The notes beneath the pieces were generated by a model. The model was not told the origin of the DNA, searched no databases, and saw nothing but the letters and a program-made list of their open reading frames with translations. The translations under genes and the position numbers were made by a program. From contig JAJDEN010000027.1 in assembly GCA_029259775.1 (NCBI GenBank), positions 1 through 64,000 on the forward strand: a stretch of DNA of 64,000 bases, read 5' to 3'. The number at the start of each line of letters is the position of its first letter. Positions within the stretch are counted from its first letter, which is position 1. Shown here one piece after another: positions 52,044 through 61,260 of the stretch. This DNA comes from Planctomycetota bacterium (GTDB lineage Bacteria > Planctomycetota > PLA2 > JAEUHO01).

Positions 52044-54341
52044 CTACTTGCCGAGGTCGATCGTCGCCGTGGCGGCATTCGGCACTGCGACCTCGACGAT
52101 CGCGTAGCTGTTCTTGCCTTCCGGAAGGTAGACCGAGTACGTGCCCGGCAGCAGGCGCGCCTCGTAGCGGCCGTCCTCCGCGATCTCGACGTTCTGCCAG
52201 TGGCTCCCGTTCCTGCCGGAGATCCAGAAGCTGCGCTGGTCCGGGCCCGGCGGCTCGCCCTCGACCAGCACCCGACCGGAGACCTGCGTGCGCTGCGGGA
52301 TGCGCAGCGTGATGGTGACGACGCCCCCGTCGGTCACCCCGTGCTCCTCCCCGCGCTGGCGCAGCTCATCGTAGGCCTTCTCCTTCTCGTCGGCGGTGCT
52401 GCTATTCCGGAGGAAGCGGCCGTAGGCGCCGGCATCCAGCATCGAGAGCCAGCGCGCTAGACAGCGCCCGACAGGCAGTCCGCCCACCTCGAAGCGACCC
52501 TCGTCATCCACCCGCTCCGTCCGTAGCGTGCCGTCGCGGTAGAGGATGTAGATCGTCTCGCCCTTCGCGGGCCGCGCGTTCTCGTCCAGGAGGCGGCCCT
52601 TCACCGTGCCTGACGGCGGCAGGCGGAACTCGATGCCCTCCGCATCGCCGGTGCGCAGGTCCACACCCCGCACGACGGCAGGCAGTGCGTTCGGGTAGGA
52701 GGCGATCACGTCGTACCGGCCGGGGCTCTGGGGCGGCAGCTCGAAACGGCCAGCGCCGCCCGCCACCGCATCGGGCTCGCGGTCGTTGATGTAGCCCGTG
52801 AGCTTGATGCCCTCCCGACCCTCCTCCACGCCCCCGTGGATCACGAAGAGCCGGGCCCCCTTCACCGACTCGCCGTTGGCGCGCTGGACCGTTCCGCGCG
52901 CGACGTGGCCCGCAGCGAGCTCGATGGTGATCGTCGTGGTGTCTTTGGCGGTGACGACGACGTCCGGCATCTTGGCCGTCGGGAACCCGTCCGCCGTGAC
53001 GTTGACCGTGTAGGTACCCGGCGCGACGCGCCCAAACTGGAACGCGCCGTCCTCCGCCACGAAGGGCGTCGCGCCCAGCCCGCGCTTCACCTGGTTCGAC
53101 ACGAAGCGCTGCATCCAGTCCTTGGGCGGCTCCTTCGCGTCGAGCTGGATGCTGAACCGCGGCACCGGTGCCCCCCCATCAGCCTGCTTGATGACGCCCT
53201 TCAAGACGCCCGGCACGGGGAAGACGACCTTGATGTCGTCACGCCCCACGCCCACACCCTGCTCCATGTGCACGGGCAGGCCCTGCACCAGGACGCCGAG
53301 GCTCGTCGATACCTTCTTCGGCAGCCACTCGATGCGAAAGGCGCCGTCCGCTCCCGTCTCGACAGCCCGGACCGTCCCCTGCATCTCACCAGCCGCAAAG
53401 ACACGCGCGCCGACGACAGGCGTACCGTCGGACCAGTGCACGGTGCCCGCCACGTAGCCGTCTTCCGGCAGCGTGACGTCACCCACGTCCTTCACCTGGC
53501 CGTCTTCGAGGCTCACGCTGCGGAGGATCTCCGCAGCCCCGGACGTCGCGTTGACGAAGACCGTGGTGGGCGTCGCCTCGAGGTTCTCGAGGACGAAGGT
53601 GCCGTCCTCGTTGGTGGAGGTTTCGTGCTCGATCGCCGGAGCCAGGTCGGGATCCGCCAGCACGACCCCCAGCGCGTTCGTCACGCGCCACGACGCGGCC
53701 ACCTGCGCACCGGCCACGGGGCGCTTCTCGTGATCCACGACGCGCCCCTTGATCGTCGCACCCTTGCCGAGCTCCAGGTCGCCGATGTCCTTCGTCTCCC
53801 GACCGCGGAGATCGAGGTCTTCGCTCGATGTGGGAGCAAGGCCCAGGCTGCGACCCTCAGCGCGAACGACGTAGCCCTTCGAGGGGGTCACGTCGAGGAA
53901 CGCGAAGCGCCCATCGGGCCCGGTCTCCGCTTCCAGCACGTCGAAGCGCCCGTTGACCTCGGCCCGCAGATAGCTGATCAGCGAGTCGTAGCGGGCCATC
54001 GTCACGGTGACGCCGCGCATGGGCACGCGACCGTCCTTGCGCACGACGCGACCGCGCACGACGGCGCCGCCCTTCGTCGTGCCGCGCACCTCCGCCGGGA
54101 CGGTCGGCACGAGGGGCGTTGCCGTGTCGGCCTCCGCCGCCTTGGCCTCGCCCTTCGTGCCGAGCCCCCTGAGCGTGGCCGCTCTCCCGTCCTCGCTCTC
54201 GGTCCCCATGAGATCGGGATCGGTCGCGGACGCATCGCTGCCTGTGCTACCCAGGATGCCAAACGGCAGGATGCCGGCGGCGTCCAGCGCCAGCCCCACG
54301 ATCGCGAGGCCGAGAATCGTGAAGATGATGGTGCGGCTCAT
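52044..54341 (-). CDS. Large exported protein with CarboxypepD_reg-like repeats
   Basis: 765 residues. An N-terminal anchor (IIFTILGLAIVGLALDAAGI) and a Ser/Thr/Ala-rich linker (30-85) precede seven or so repeats of the regulatory beta-sandwich, each with a GxVxxxDGxPxxGAxV start and a DGxFxxxxLxPG end, for example at 93-150, 200-265, 290-345 and 460-520. Such proteins form envelope or surface structures or bind glycans. It lies 54 bases after the ABC permease gene on the same strand, but a functional link is doubtful. A related protein is at 5374-7854. Confidence 0.7.
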   Translation of the reverse strand: MSRTIIFTILGLAIVGLALDAAGILPFGILGSTGSDASATDPDLMGTESEDGRAATLRGLGTKGEAKAAEADTATPLVPTVPAEVRGTTKGGAVVRGRVVRKDGRVPMRGVTVTMARYDSLISYLRAEVNGRFDVLEAETGPDGRFAFLDVTPSKGYVVRAEGRSLGLAPTSSEDLDLRGRETKDIGDLELGKGATIKGRVVDHEKRPVAGAQVAASWRVTNALGVVLADPDLAPAIEHETSTNEDGTFVLENLEATPTTVFVNATSGAAEILRSVSLEDGQVKDVGDVTLPEDGYVAGTVHWSDGTPVVGARVFAAGEMQGTVRAVETGADGAFRIEWLPKKVSTSLGVLVQGLPVHMEQGVGVGRDDIKVVFPVPGVLKGVIKQADGGAPVPRFSIQLDAKEPPKDWMQRFVSNQVKRGLGATPFVAEDGAFQFGRVAPGTYTVNVTADGFPTAKMPDVVVTAKDTTTITIELAAGHVARGTVQRANGESVKGARLFVIHGGVEEGREGIKLTGYINDREPDAVAGGAGRFELPPQSPGRYDVIASYPNALPAVVRGVDLRTGDAEGIEFRLPPSGTVKGRLLDENARPAKGETIYILYRDGTLRTERVDDEGRFEVGGLPVGRCLARWLSMLDAGAYGRFLRNSSTADEKEKAYDELRQRGEEHGVTDGGVVTITLRIPQRTQVSGRVLVEGEPPGPDQRSFWISGRNGSHWQNVEIAEDGRYEARLLPGTYSVYLPEGKNSYAIVEVAVPNAATATIDLGK

Positions 54342-54395
54342 GGCGTCCTCCCCCGAGAGCGAACGCGCATCCTAGCGCTACCTGCGGGGCGTGGG

Positions 54396-55211
54396 TCAGG
54401 CGGTCAGGCGCAACTCCAGCCGCCGCGCTAGCAGCGAGAGCGGGAAGCAGATGAGGAAATAGGCGGCCGCGAGCGGGAGCAGGGCCTCGTAGTCCTTGTA
54501 GCTGCTGGACCGTAGCAGGCTGGAGGAACGGGCGAGCTCGACCACGCCCGGGATGAGCATGAGCAGCGAGGAGTCCTTCACCAGACTGACGAACTGGCCG
54601 GCGAGCGGAGGCGTCATGCGGCGCATGGCCTGGGGAAAGACCACGTAGCGGTAGACCTGGCCCTGGGTCATGCCCTGGGCCAACGCGGCCTCGGTCTGAC
54701 CGCGATCGATCGACTCCACGGCCGCTCGCACGATCTCGGTGATGTACGCCCCCGTGAAGACGGACAGCGTCACGATCCCGACGACGTAGGGCTCCCGCAC
54801 GAACTGCGCGATGCTGACGGGGGCCCCAGCACCGGTCAGGATGTTGGCGGCGATCGGGGCGAGGCAGAAGTAGGCGAGGATCACCTGCACGAGCAAGGGC
54901 GTGCCGCGCACGAGCTCGACGTAGATGGTCGCGAGCTGCTTCCAGATCAGGTTGCGCGAGAGCCGACCCAAGCCGCCCAGCAGGCCGAAGGCGAGGGCGC
55001 CGACGATGCTCACGCCCGACAACCAGAAGGTCGTCCACATCGCGTCCAAGAACGTCGAGACGCGCTCGCCCCGCCAGACATGGCCCCAAGCCCAGCGGTA
55101 GTTGGGCAGGACGAAGAGCACGACGGCCATGAGGCCGGCAAAGCCGACGGTGACCGCCGCGCGTATCCAGAACTCGCGACTAGCGGACGTCCTCGAGGCC
55201 GTACTTCTCAT
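54396..55211 (-). CDS. Polar amino-acid ABC transporter permease
   Basis: 271 residues from ATG 55211, which overlaps the substrate-binding gene by 32 bases and has AGGAG four bases upstream; no start exists nearer the first helix. Membrane helices lie at about 15-35, 50-75, 95-120, 140-165 and 225-260. The family's cytoplasmic loop (EAALAQGMTQGQVYRYVVFP, then QAMRRMTPPLAGQFVSLVKD) is complete. It belongs to the HisMQ/GlnP group. The matching ATPase is not encoded in this window. Confidence 0.88.
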   Translation of the reverse strand: MRSTASRTSASREFWIRAAVTVGFAGLMAVVLFVLPNYRWAWGHVWRGERVSTFLDAMWTTFWLSGVSIVGALAFGLLGGLGRLSRNLIWKQLATIYVELVRGTPLLVQVILAYFCLAPIAANILTGAGAPVSIAQFVREPYVVGIVTLSVFTGAYITEIVRAAVESIDRGQTEAALAQGMTQGQVYRYVVFPQAMRRMTPPLAGQFVSLVKDSSLLMLIPGVVELARSSSLLRSSSYKDYEALLPLAAAYFLICFPLSLLARRLELRLTA

Positions 55212-55977
55212 AGAGCTCCTGCAGGCGCCCGTCGAGGCGCAGCGTCCGAAGGACGAGGTTGAGCCACGCGACGCTCTCGGGGTCGCCCTTGCGGCACGCG
55301 ATCGCATACGGCTCCCGGCTCACGGGCGTCGCGATGACGAACGTCGAGTCGGAGTTGTTCTTGTGGTGCTTGCGAATGGACCAGAGGTCGTAGAGGAACG
55401 CGTCCGCGCGGCCCTGGACGACTTCGCTGGCTGCGTCATTCTCGAGCTCCGTCGTGACGATCTTCGCCTTGGGGCAGTGCTTCTTCGCGGCTGTGTGGCC
55501 CGTCGTGCCCTCCTTCACGGCGACGACGCGTCCCGCCTGGTTCAGGTCGGCGATGCTCTTGATGCCGGCGCCCTTCTGTTTCGACACCAGCAGGCACGTG
55601 ATCGTGTGGAAGTAGGGATCGCTGTAGGAGACCGACAGCGCGCGCTCGGGCGTCGCTGTCATGCCGCTCATGATCAGGTCGGCCTGGCCACCGACCAGCG
55701 TCGAGATGATGCTCGCCCAGGCCACCGGGAGGAACTCGACGTCGACCCCGAGCTCCTTGCCGATCATGCGCGCGAGGTCGATGTCGAAACCGACCAGCTC
55801 ATCCTGCTCGTTCTTCCACTCGAAGGGCCGGAACGTGGGCTCGGTCGCAATCACGAGCTTGCCGCGCTCGCTCGCCTTGCGGATGACGGCGTTCTCCCAG
55901 AGATCGGTCGCCTCCATCCCGCGACCGCCGCAGGCCGAGACCAGGACGGCCAGCCACGCGAGGAGGCACGCCCTCAT
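55180..55977 (-). CDS. ABC transporter substrate-binding lipoprotein (SBP_bac_3)
   Basis: 265 residues from ATG 55977. The lipobox VLVSAC gives a lipid-anchored binding protein. The family signature is clear: GKLVIATEPTFRPFEWKNEQ, VGFDIDLARMIGKELGVDVE, ADLIMSGMTATPERALSVSY. It binds a polar amino acid or similar solute in the periplasm and hands it to the permease downstream. It overlaps the Xaa-Pro aminopeptidase gene by four bases, a pairing that suggests uptake of amino acids from degraded peptides. Confidence 0.92.
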   Translation of the reverse strand: MRACLLAWLAVLVSACGGRGMEATDLWENAVIRKASERGKLVIATEPTFRPFEWKNEQDELVGFDIDLARMIGKELGVDVEFLPVAWASIISTLVGGQADLIMSGMTATPERALSVSYSDPYFHTITCLLVSKQKGAGIKSIADLNQAGRVVAVKEGTTGHTAAKKHCPKAKIVTTELENDAASEVVQGRADAFLYDLWSIRKHHKNNSDSTFVIATPVSREPYAIACRKGDPESVAWLNLVLRTLRLDGRLQELYEKYGLEDVR

Positions 55978-57368
55978 GCGTCGAGTCCGATGATCGCCTC
56001 GATCTCCTCCGGCTCCTTGGGCGCGGCGGCCGAGAGCACCTCGCAGCCGTCGGCGGTCACGAGGATGTCGTCCTCGATGCGCACGCCGATGCCGACGTAG
56101 TCCTTCGGTGAGGCCTCTTCTTCCGGGTGGAAGTAGATGCCCGGCTCGATGGTGAAGACCATGCCCGGCTCGAGCTTGCGACTGCTCGCACCGTCGTCCG
56201 CGTAGGCGCCGACGTCGTGCACGTCGATGCCGAGCCAGTGCCCGGTGCCGTGCATGAAGAACTTCCGGAAGGTCTTCTCCTCGATGGCCTTCTCGACGGG
56301 GCCTTCGAGGATGCCCATGTCGATCAAGCCCTCGGTGATGACCTGCACCGTCGTCTTGTGGATCTCGGTGTAGTCGAGGCCGGGACGGACGAGACTGATC
56401 GCTTCCATCTGCGCGTTCAGCACGAGGTCGTAGATCATCCGCTGGTGCCCAGAGAAGGTGCCGCCCACGGGCCACGTGCGCGTGATGTCACCCGTGTACC
56501 AGTTCACTTCCGCGCCGGCGTCCACGAGGACGATCTCGCCGTCCTGGCACGTAGCGCGGTTGTCGATGTAGTGCAGCACGCAGGCGTTCGCGCCGGTGCC
56601 GACGATGCTCGGGTAGCCCGGCGAGCGCGCGCCATGCTTCTGGAAGTAGAACTCGATCTCGGCCTGCAGCTCGAACTCGGTGATGCCCGGCTTCGTCATG
56701 CGCATGCCGCGCACGTGCCCCTCGGCCGAGACGCGGCACGCCTCACGCATGGCCTCGATCTCGGCCTGCGACTTGATCAACCGCATCTCGTGCAGCGCAT
56801 CGCGCGGCTCGATGATCGAAAGCGGCGAGCGCGTACGGCCGCGCCCCGCTCGTTGGGCCTTGCGGTAGGCGCGGATGACCGACGCGTCGAGCGCCTCATC
56901 GATGCCGAGCGCGTAGTGCACCTCGGACCTGCCGGCGAGGAGCTTGGGCAACTCTTCATCGAGGGCGCTGATCGGGAAGGCCTTGTCGGCGCCGAGCGCC
57001 TCCTGGGCGCGGTCCACGCCCACGCGCGGGCCGTCCCAGATCTCGATCGAGAGGTCCCGCTCGCGCAGGAAGAGCACGAAGGGATGCGTCTCGTGGCCGG
57101 GGAGCAGCACGACGAGCGCCTCGGGCTCCTCGAAGCCTGTCAGGTACCAGAGGTCGGAGTTCGGCCGGTAGGCGTAGTTCGTGTCGTTGCTGCGGTTGCG
57201 CACCGGGTTGGCGCCGAAGATCGCGGCACCGGTCTCACCGACGCGCTTCATCATCCGGGCGCGACGGGTGGCGTGCAGATCGCCCCCCGTCTCGCGCCGG
57301 GAGGTCTCGGTGCCGGAAGCCTGTGCGGCGAGCGTCTCGTCCGCTGCTGCTTGGGCGTCGTCCATCAT
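55974..57368 (-). CDS. pepP: Xaa-Pro aminopeptidase (M24B)
   Basis: 464 residues from ATG 57368. The N-terminal AMP_N domain (about 30-170, with NDTNYAYRPNSDLWYLTGFE) precedes the pita-bread catalytic domain. Metal ligands are visible: two Asp in LVDAGAEVNWYTGDITRTWP, His in FMHGTGHWLGIDVHDVG, Glu in FTIEPGIYF and Glu in VRIEDDILVT. It removes an N-terminal residue preceding proline. Overlaps of four bases on both sides place it in an operon with the TPR gene and the transporter. Confidence 0.93.
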   Translation of the reverse strand: MMDDAQAAADETLAAQASGTETSRRETGGDLHATRRARMMKRVGETGAAIFGANPVRNRSNDTNYAYRPNSDLWYLTGFEEPEALVVLLPGHETHPFVLFLRERDLSIEIWDGPRVGVDRAQEALGADKAFPISALDEELPKLLAGRSEVHYALGIDEALDASVIRAYRKAQRAGRGRTRSPLSIIEPRDALHEMRLIKSQAEIEAMREACRVSAEGHVRGMRMTKPGITEFELQAEIEFYFQKHGARSPGYPSIVGTGANACVLHYIDNRATCQDGEIVLVDAGAEVNWYTGDITRTWPVGGTFSGHQRMIYDLVLNAQMEAISLVRPGLDYTEIHKTTVQVITEGLIDMGILEGPVEKAIEEKTFRKFFMHGTGHWLGIDVHDVGAYADDGASSRKLEPGMVFTIEPGIYFHPEEEASPKDYVGIGVRIEDDILVTADGCEVLSAAAPKEPEEIEAIIGLDA

Positions 57369-59551
57369 GCGTCGCTCTCCGCGGCCTCGGCCGCCTCGTC
57401 CTCTTCCGCCACCCCGTCTTCCTCGGCGACACAGTCGCGGATGGTGCGGAGCACCTCGTCCTCGACACCGTGCGCGCCGATCCAAGGCGCCTCGCGGAAC
57501 GGGATGTCCATCTCCTCGGCCATCTTGCGTACCTCGGCACGCAGGTCCGGCTCCATGCGGTGATGGATGAGGATGGCGCTGCTCTCCTGGGCACCCTCCT
57601 CGATCTCCTCGAGCGTCTTCTTCGGCGGACGCGAACCCGTGAAGATCCACGAACCCTCGAAGCCGAGGTCCTTCGCGACCGACGTGAAGCGGGCGAGGTG
57701 CGGACGGCGCCCCTCGTCGCCACCGACGAGCAGGATCAGCGGCTCTTCCTCGAACTCGGCCAGCGTCGCCTTGCAGGCGTCGGTGGAGGGCGATCCCACG
57801 TCGATGCCCGCGTCCTTGGCAGCGCCCAGCGCGTCCTTCAGCAGCGACTTGACCGCGGCCTTGTCCCGCTGGCCGGCCTCTTGGAGCATGGAGACGGCGC
57901 ACTGGATGTGGCCGGGCTCGCCGGACTCGAGGCAGGCGGTCGCACACGCGATGCACTGCTCGACGAACTGCTCGTCGCGATCCTCCATCACCTCGTAGAG
58001 GTCGACGAGCTCGCGAACGTAGGAGTGATCGTCCAGCATCGCGGCGAGCGGCCCGGCTTGGTCGAGCAACAGCGCCTCGAGGCGATCGTAGGTCTCGCGC
58101 TGGTAGAGCTTCGCGCGGAAGCGTTCGTAGGTGCGCAGCGCTTCCTCGCGCTCGTTCAGCCCCACGAGGGCCGCGAGCCGCATGCGGTAGGCACCAAACC
58201 AGGTGTCGAAGTCGGGGCGGCTACGGAACGCCTTGTCGACGTGGCCAAGCGCCTTGTGCGGGTCGTCGGCGAACACAGCCTCGGCGGCCTCGAGGTGGTC
58301 CGCAGCCGTCATGGCCGCCGGCTTCTCGTCGCGACGCCCACGGCGACCACGACTCCGGTCGCCGCCGCGATCGGCATCGCGGCCACCACGGCCGCCGCCA
58401 CGACGCCCAGGCAGGCGCGCATCCGGCACGGCTTCGAGCAGCGCGTCGAACACGATCTCCTTGAGCTCGACGTCGAGGTTGGAGGGACCGGCGTCGCGTG
58501 TGATGTAGCCCTGCGCTTCCTCGAGCTCGTCGCCTTCGACGCCCAGCTCGAGCATGCAGTGACCGAGGAAGAAGCGCGAGCGGGCGTGCACGATGCGCGC
58601 CTTGGCGCGGTTCTCCCGCATGAGCGTGTCGGCTTCACGGAAGCAACGCGCCGCCTTCTCGAACTCCTCGGCCTCGTAGTACAGCATCGCGAGCGTGTAG
58701 ATCGCGTTGTACGAGCGGCCCTCGCCGCCCTCGACCTCACCGACGAGGATCTCACGCGCCGCCTCGCGGTCCGCGCGGTCGGCATTCGGAAGCAGATCGA
58801 GCGTGCCGCGCACGCCGAGCGTCGCGAGCGCGAGGTCTCCGACCAACACGCTGCGGTAGGGGTCGTCCTCGGGCAGGTGCTCGAGCGCACGGCCGTAGCA
58901 CGCCGCCGCTTCTTCCCAGCGCTCGCCCAGCTGATGGACGCGGCCCATCTTGCGGTCGACCTTCGCGCCGGCGCGAGGTTCGAGGCCGGCGTTCACCGCA
59001 AACGCGGCGGCGCGGTCGAGACGCGCGAGCGCCTCGTCCTCGTTGCGCTCGCCCCGCTCGTAGCGGTCGGCGCGGCGCAGCGCTTCCTCGAGCAGGAACT
59101 CGGCGTCACGCCGGCTCCCCTCGTCGTCGTTCGCCGCGAGGTGCCGCTGGTAGTATTCGAAGACGCGCTGATCCTCGCCGTCGCGGAGCAGCAGACGCCC
59201 GACGGCGCGCAGGGCGATGCGTCCCTCGGGATGGTCGAGGCCGTCCTCGAACTGCGGTGCGGCGATGAGGGCGTGCAGGCGCTCGCGCTCACCACGACGT
59301 GCGGCGGCGTCCAGCGCACCGAGATGGTGCCAGCGCTCCGCCTCGCCTTCCGATGCCGGGAGGTCGTCGGCGATGTCGGCGATCAGCTCCGCGGCAGCGC
59401 CGACGTGGAAATGACTCTCGACGCGGTCGGGCGCGAGCTCCAGGAGGTCCTGCACGGTCTTGAGCGCGCGGCTGACCTCGTTCTTGCCGCCCTTGGCGGC
59501 GTCCAGGAGGGACTTGTTGACGATGCGATCGATCTCGTTCTTCCAAGGCAT
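57365..59551 (-). CDS. TPR-rich protein with a DUF2325-like C-terminal domain
   Basis: 728 residues from ATG 59551. Residues 1-570 are TPR-like helical repeats, interrupted near 380-410 by an Arg/Gly-rich tract (RRGGGRGGRDADRGGDRSRG). The C-terminal domain (about 610-715) starts PLILLVGGDEGRRPHLARF, continues with WIFTGSRPPKKTLEEIEEGA and ends in ILIHHRMEPDLRAEVRKMAE. This order (VGG, G, then a hydrophobic strand with H) fits DUF2325. The tail is acidic. The role is unknown; the Arg/Gly tract could bind RNA. Confidence 0.6.
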   Translation of the reverse strand: MPWKNEIDRIVNKSLLDAAKGGKNEVSRALKTVQDLLELAPDRVESHFHVGAAAELIADIADDLPASEGEAERWHHLGALDAAARRGERERLHALIAAPQFEDGLDHPEGRIALRAVGRLLLRDGEDQRVFEYYQRHLAANDDEGSRRDAEFLLEEALRRADRYERGERNEDEALARLDRAAAFAVNAGLEPRAGAKVDRKMGRVHQLGERWEEAAACYGRALEHLPEDDPYRSVLVGDLALATLGVRGTLDLLPNADRADREAAREILVGEVEGGEGRSYNAIYTLAMLYYEAEEFEKAARCFREADTLMRENRAKARIVHARSRFFLGHCMLELGVEGDELEEAQGYITRDAGPSNLDVELKEIVFDALLEAVPDARLPGRRGGGRGGRDADRGGDRSRGRRGRRDEKPAAMTAADHLEAAEAVFADDPHKALGHVDKAFRSRPDFDTWFGAYRMRLAALVGLNEREEALRTYERFRAKLYQRETYDRLEALLLDQAGPLAAMLDDHSYVRELVDLYEVMEDRDEQFVEQCIACATACLESGEPGHIQCAVSMLQEAGQRDKAAVKSLLKDALGAAKDAGIDVGSPSTDACKATLAEFEEEPLILLVGGDEGRRPHLARFTSVAKDLGFEGSWIFTGSRPPKKTLEEIEEGAQESSAILIHHRMEPDLRAEVRKMAEEMDIPFREAPWIGAHGVEDEVLRTIRDCVAEEDGVAEEDEAAEAAESDA

Positions 59552-59744
59552 GGAAGCTGTTCTCCGATGTGGGCCGGCGTGAACGCCGGGGGGGAGGCTC
59601 TCCGTAGGGAGGGCTGTTTCTTTGGCGAATCGAGGAAACGCGGACACTGCGCACAGCAGGCCGCGGCCGGAGCGTGCCCCCGCGATTCGTCACGTCGGGG
59701 GCGCCCGGTGCGGCGAGATCCTACCGGAACGGCGGCCGTTTCGG

Positions 59745-60929
59745 CTACCCGACGATGAGACGTGCTGTCTCCTGGCCTCCGGCGTGGGCCGTCAGGACCT
59801 CGGCGAGACCGTCGAGAAGCGCCTCGACGCCCACATCGTCCATGGTTCGCGGGAGGTAGAAGACCGCCAGCGCCGCCAGCGTCCGTGGCCCGACCCGGGC
59901 GCGATCTGCATCCCCCAGCGGGCTGCCGAAGGCCCCCGTCGCGTCCGCCAGGAGGGGTCGACCCTCCAGGGCGACGGCGCGTCCGTCCTGGGCGGCGTAG
60001 CTCTCGCCCGGACCCCCCGTGCGGACCACCAGTTGGTCGCCCAGCGCTCCGGCGTCGTAGAGGGCCAGGGAGGCGCGCGTCCGCAAGGCGTAGAGGGCGG
60101 CCGATCCGGCCAGCGCGTCCGCCGGATCGAGTTCCTGGCCGGCCAGGACCTGGCCCACGAGCGCCTCGCTCGGCGGGACGAACTGCTCACGATCCAGACC
60201 GGCTTCGCGGTAGAGGTCCCGGCCGATCGCGATGCCGGGGATCTGGCCGAGGTCGGCCGCGTGGCCCCACATCGAACGCAGCCCCCCTACGGCTCGCTCC
60301 AGCTCACCGGCCAGCTCCGGGCCGACGTCGGCTGCAGCCAGGTCTTGCATGAGGAGGCAGCCGAGGCGCAATCGACCGTGGAGCGAGGCATCGAGCAGCA
60401 CGGCATTCGGCGCCGACAGATCGATGCCGCGCGGCGGGCCGCCTGGTTCCTCGGGCAGCAACACCCGCACGGCTTCGGCCGCCGCGAGATCGCGCAGGCT
60501 CCTGCGGTCGAAGCGATCGGCGGTGCCGATTGTCTCGAGCAACTCGGTGACCAGCATGTCGTCGAGCGGTACCGGGCCGGCATGCCAGACGCCGGCGTCG
60601 ATGATGACGCCACGCCCGGCGGGCAGGAGGAACGCCGCGGGCTCCTTGGCTGGCTTGTTGGACGACTCCTCGCCGGGGCGGAGCACGACGATCCACGACG
60701 GCGCGGGGCCGGAGGGGATGTAGGCCCGTCGCGCCTCGGGGTAGCGCTGGAGGTGGGCGACGCGGCGCGGGCCGCGCTTGCGACGGTCCACGGCCACGAG
60801 CACGCGGCCGCGCTTGCCCAGGTAGGCGCGCTCGCCCACGTCGAGCAGGCAGCCGTAGGGCTGGAACGACTCCACGCTCGCGGGCTGCGCCGCGAGGGCG
60901 AGGTCGCCGGTGGATACGGTGGGCCGCAT
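59745..60929 (-). CDS. Ureidoglycolate-lyase-like cupin fused to a B3/B4 domain
   Basis: 394 residues. Residues 15-130 resemble the cupin fold of ureidoglycolate lyase (SFQPYGCLLD, EPAAFLLPAGRGVIIDAGVW, HAGPVPLDD). Residues 185-380 match the B3/B4 domain known from PheRS beta and free-standing relatives: VPPSEALVGQVLAGQELDPA, ALYALRTRASLALYD, GDQLVVRTGG and GSPLGDADRARVGPRT. B3/B4 relatives act on misacylated or free amino-acid-like ligands. The fusion is unfamiliar to me. The reaction is unknown. Confidence 0.65.
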   Translation of the reverse strand: MRPTVSTGDLALAAQPASVESFQPYGCLLDVGERAYLGKRGRVLVAVDRRKRGPRRVAHLQRYPEARRAYIPSGPAPSWIVVLRPGEESSNKPAKEPAAFLLPAGRGVIIDAGVWHAGPVPLDDMLVTELLETIGTADRFDRRSLRDLAAAEAVRVLLPEEPGGPPRGIDLSAPNAVLLDASLHGRLRLGCLLMQDLAAADVGPELAGELERAVGGLRSMWGHAADLGQIPGIAIGRDLYREAGLDREQFVPPSEALVGQVLAGQELDPADALAGSAALYALRTRASLALYDAGALGDQLVVRTGGPGESYAAQDGRAVALEGRPLLADATGAFGSPLGDADRARVGPRTLAALAVFYLPRTMDDVGVEALLDGLAEVLTAHAGGQETARLIVG

Positions 60930-60969
60930 GGGCCCAGGTTATGGGCGACGGCACCCGTCGGCCATAACC

Positions 60970-61106
60970 GTAGGGGCGGGGCTTGTCCCCGCCCGAGCGC
61001 TTGCTGCCACGTCGGGACCTACCAAGTAGGGGCGGGCCTTGTGCCCGCCCTTCTTCGTCGGCACCTCGTGCCATCGCATGAGGGCGACCACAAGGGTCGC
61101 CCCTAC
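60970..61106. repeat. Dispersed palindromic repeat cluster, copy C
   Basis: Starts GTAGGGGCGGGGCTTGTCC, nearly identical to copy A, contains GGGACCTACCAAGTAGGGG, and ends CGCCCCTAC. It lies between the convergent cupin-B3/B4 start region and the helicase stop. It is non-coding. Confidence 0.85.
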
Positions 61107-61260
61107 ACGCCGCTGGCAGTGCGAACTCAGCTCAGAAGGGACCGGCGGAGCCAGCACGCGAGCTGGCGAGCGTGCACTGGCGCACCTACGCCCGATGGGC
61201 CCTACGCGACGGAACGTCGCGTGGGACGCCCCTACCCGCGACGCCGCGGCGGCGGCGTCG

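Noticed and set aside
57323..59758. 811-codon plus-strand ORF
   Set aside because: Antisense of the TPR/DUF2325-like gene; no family motif and repetitive composition.
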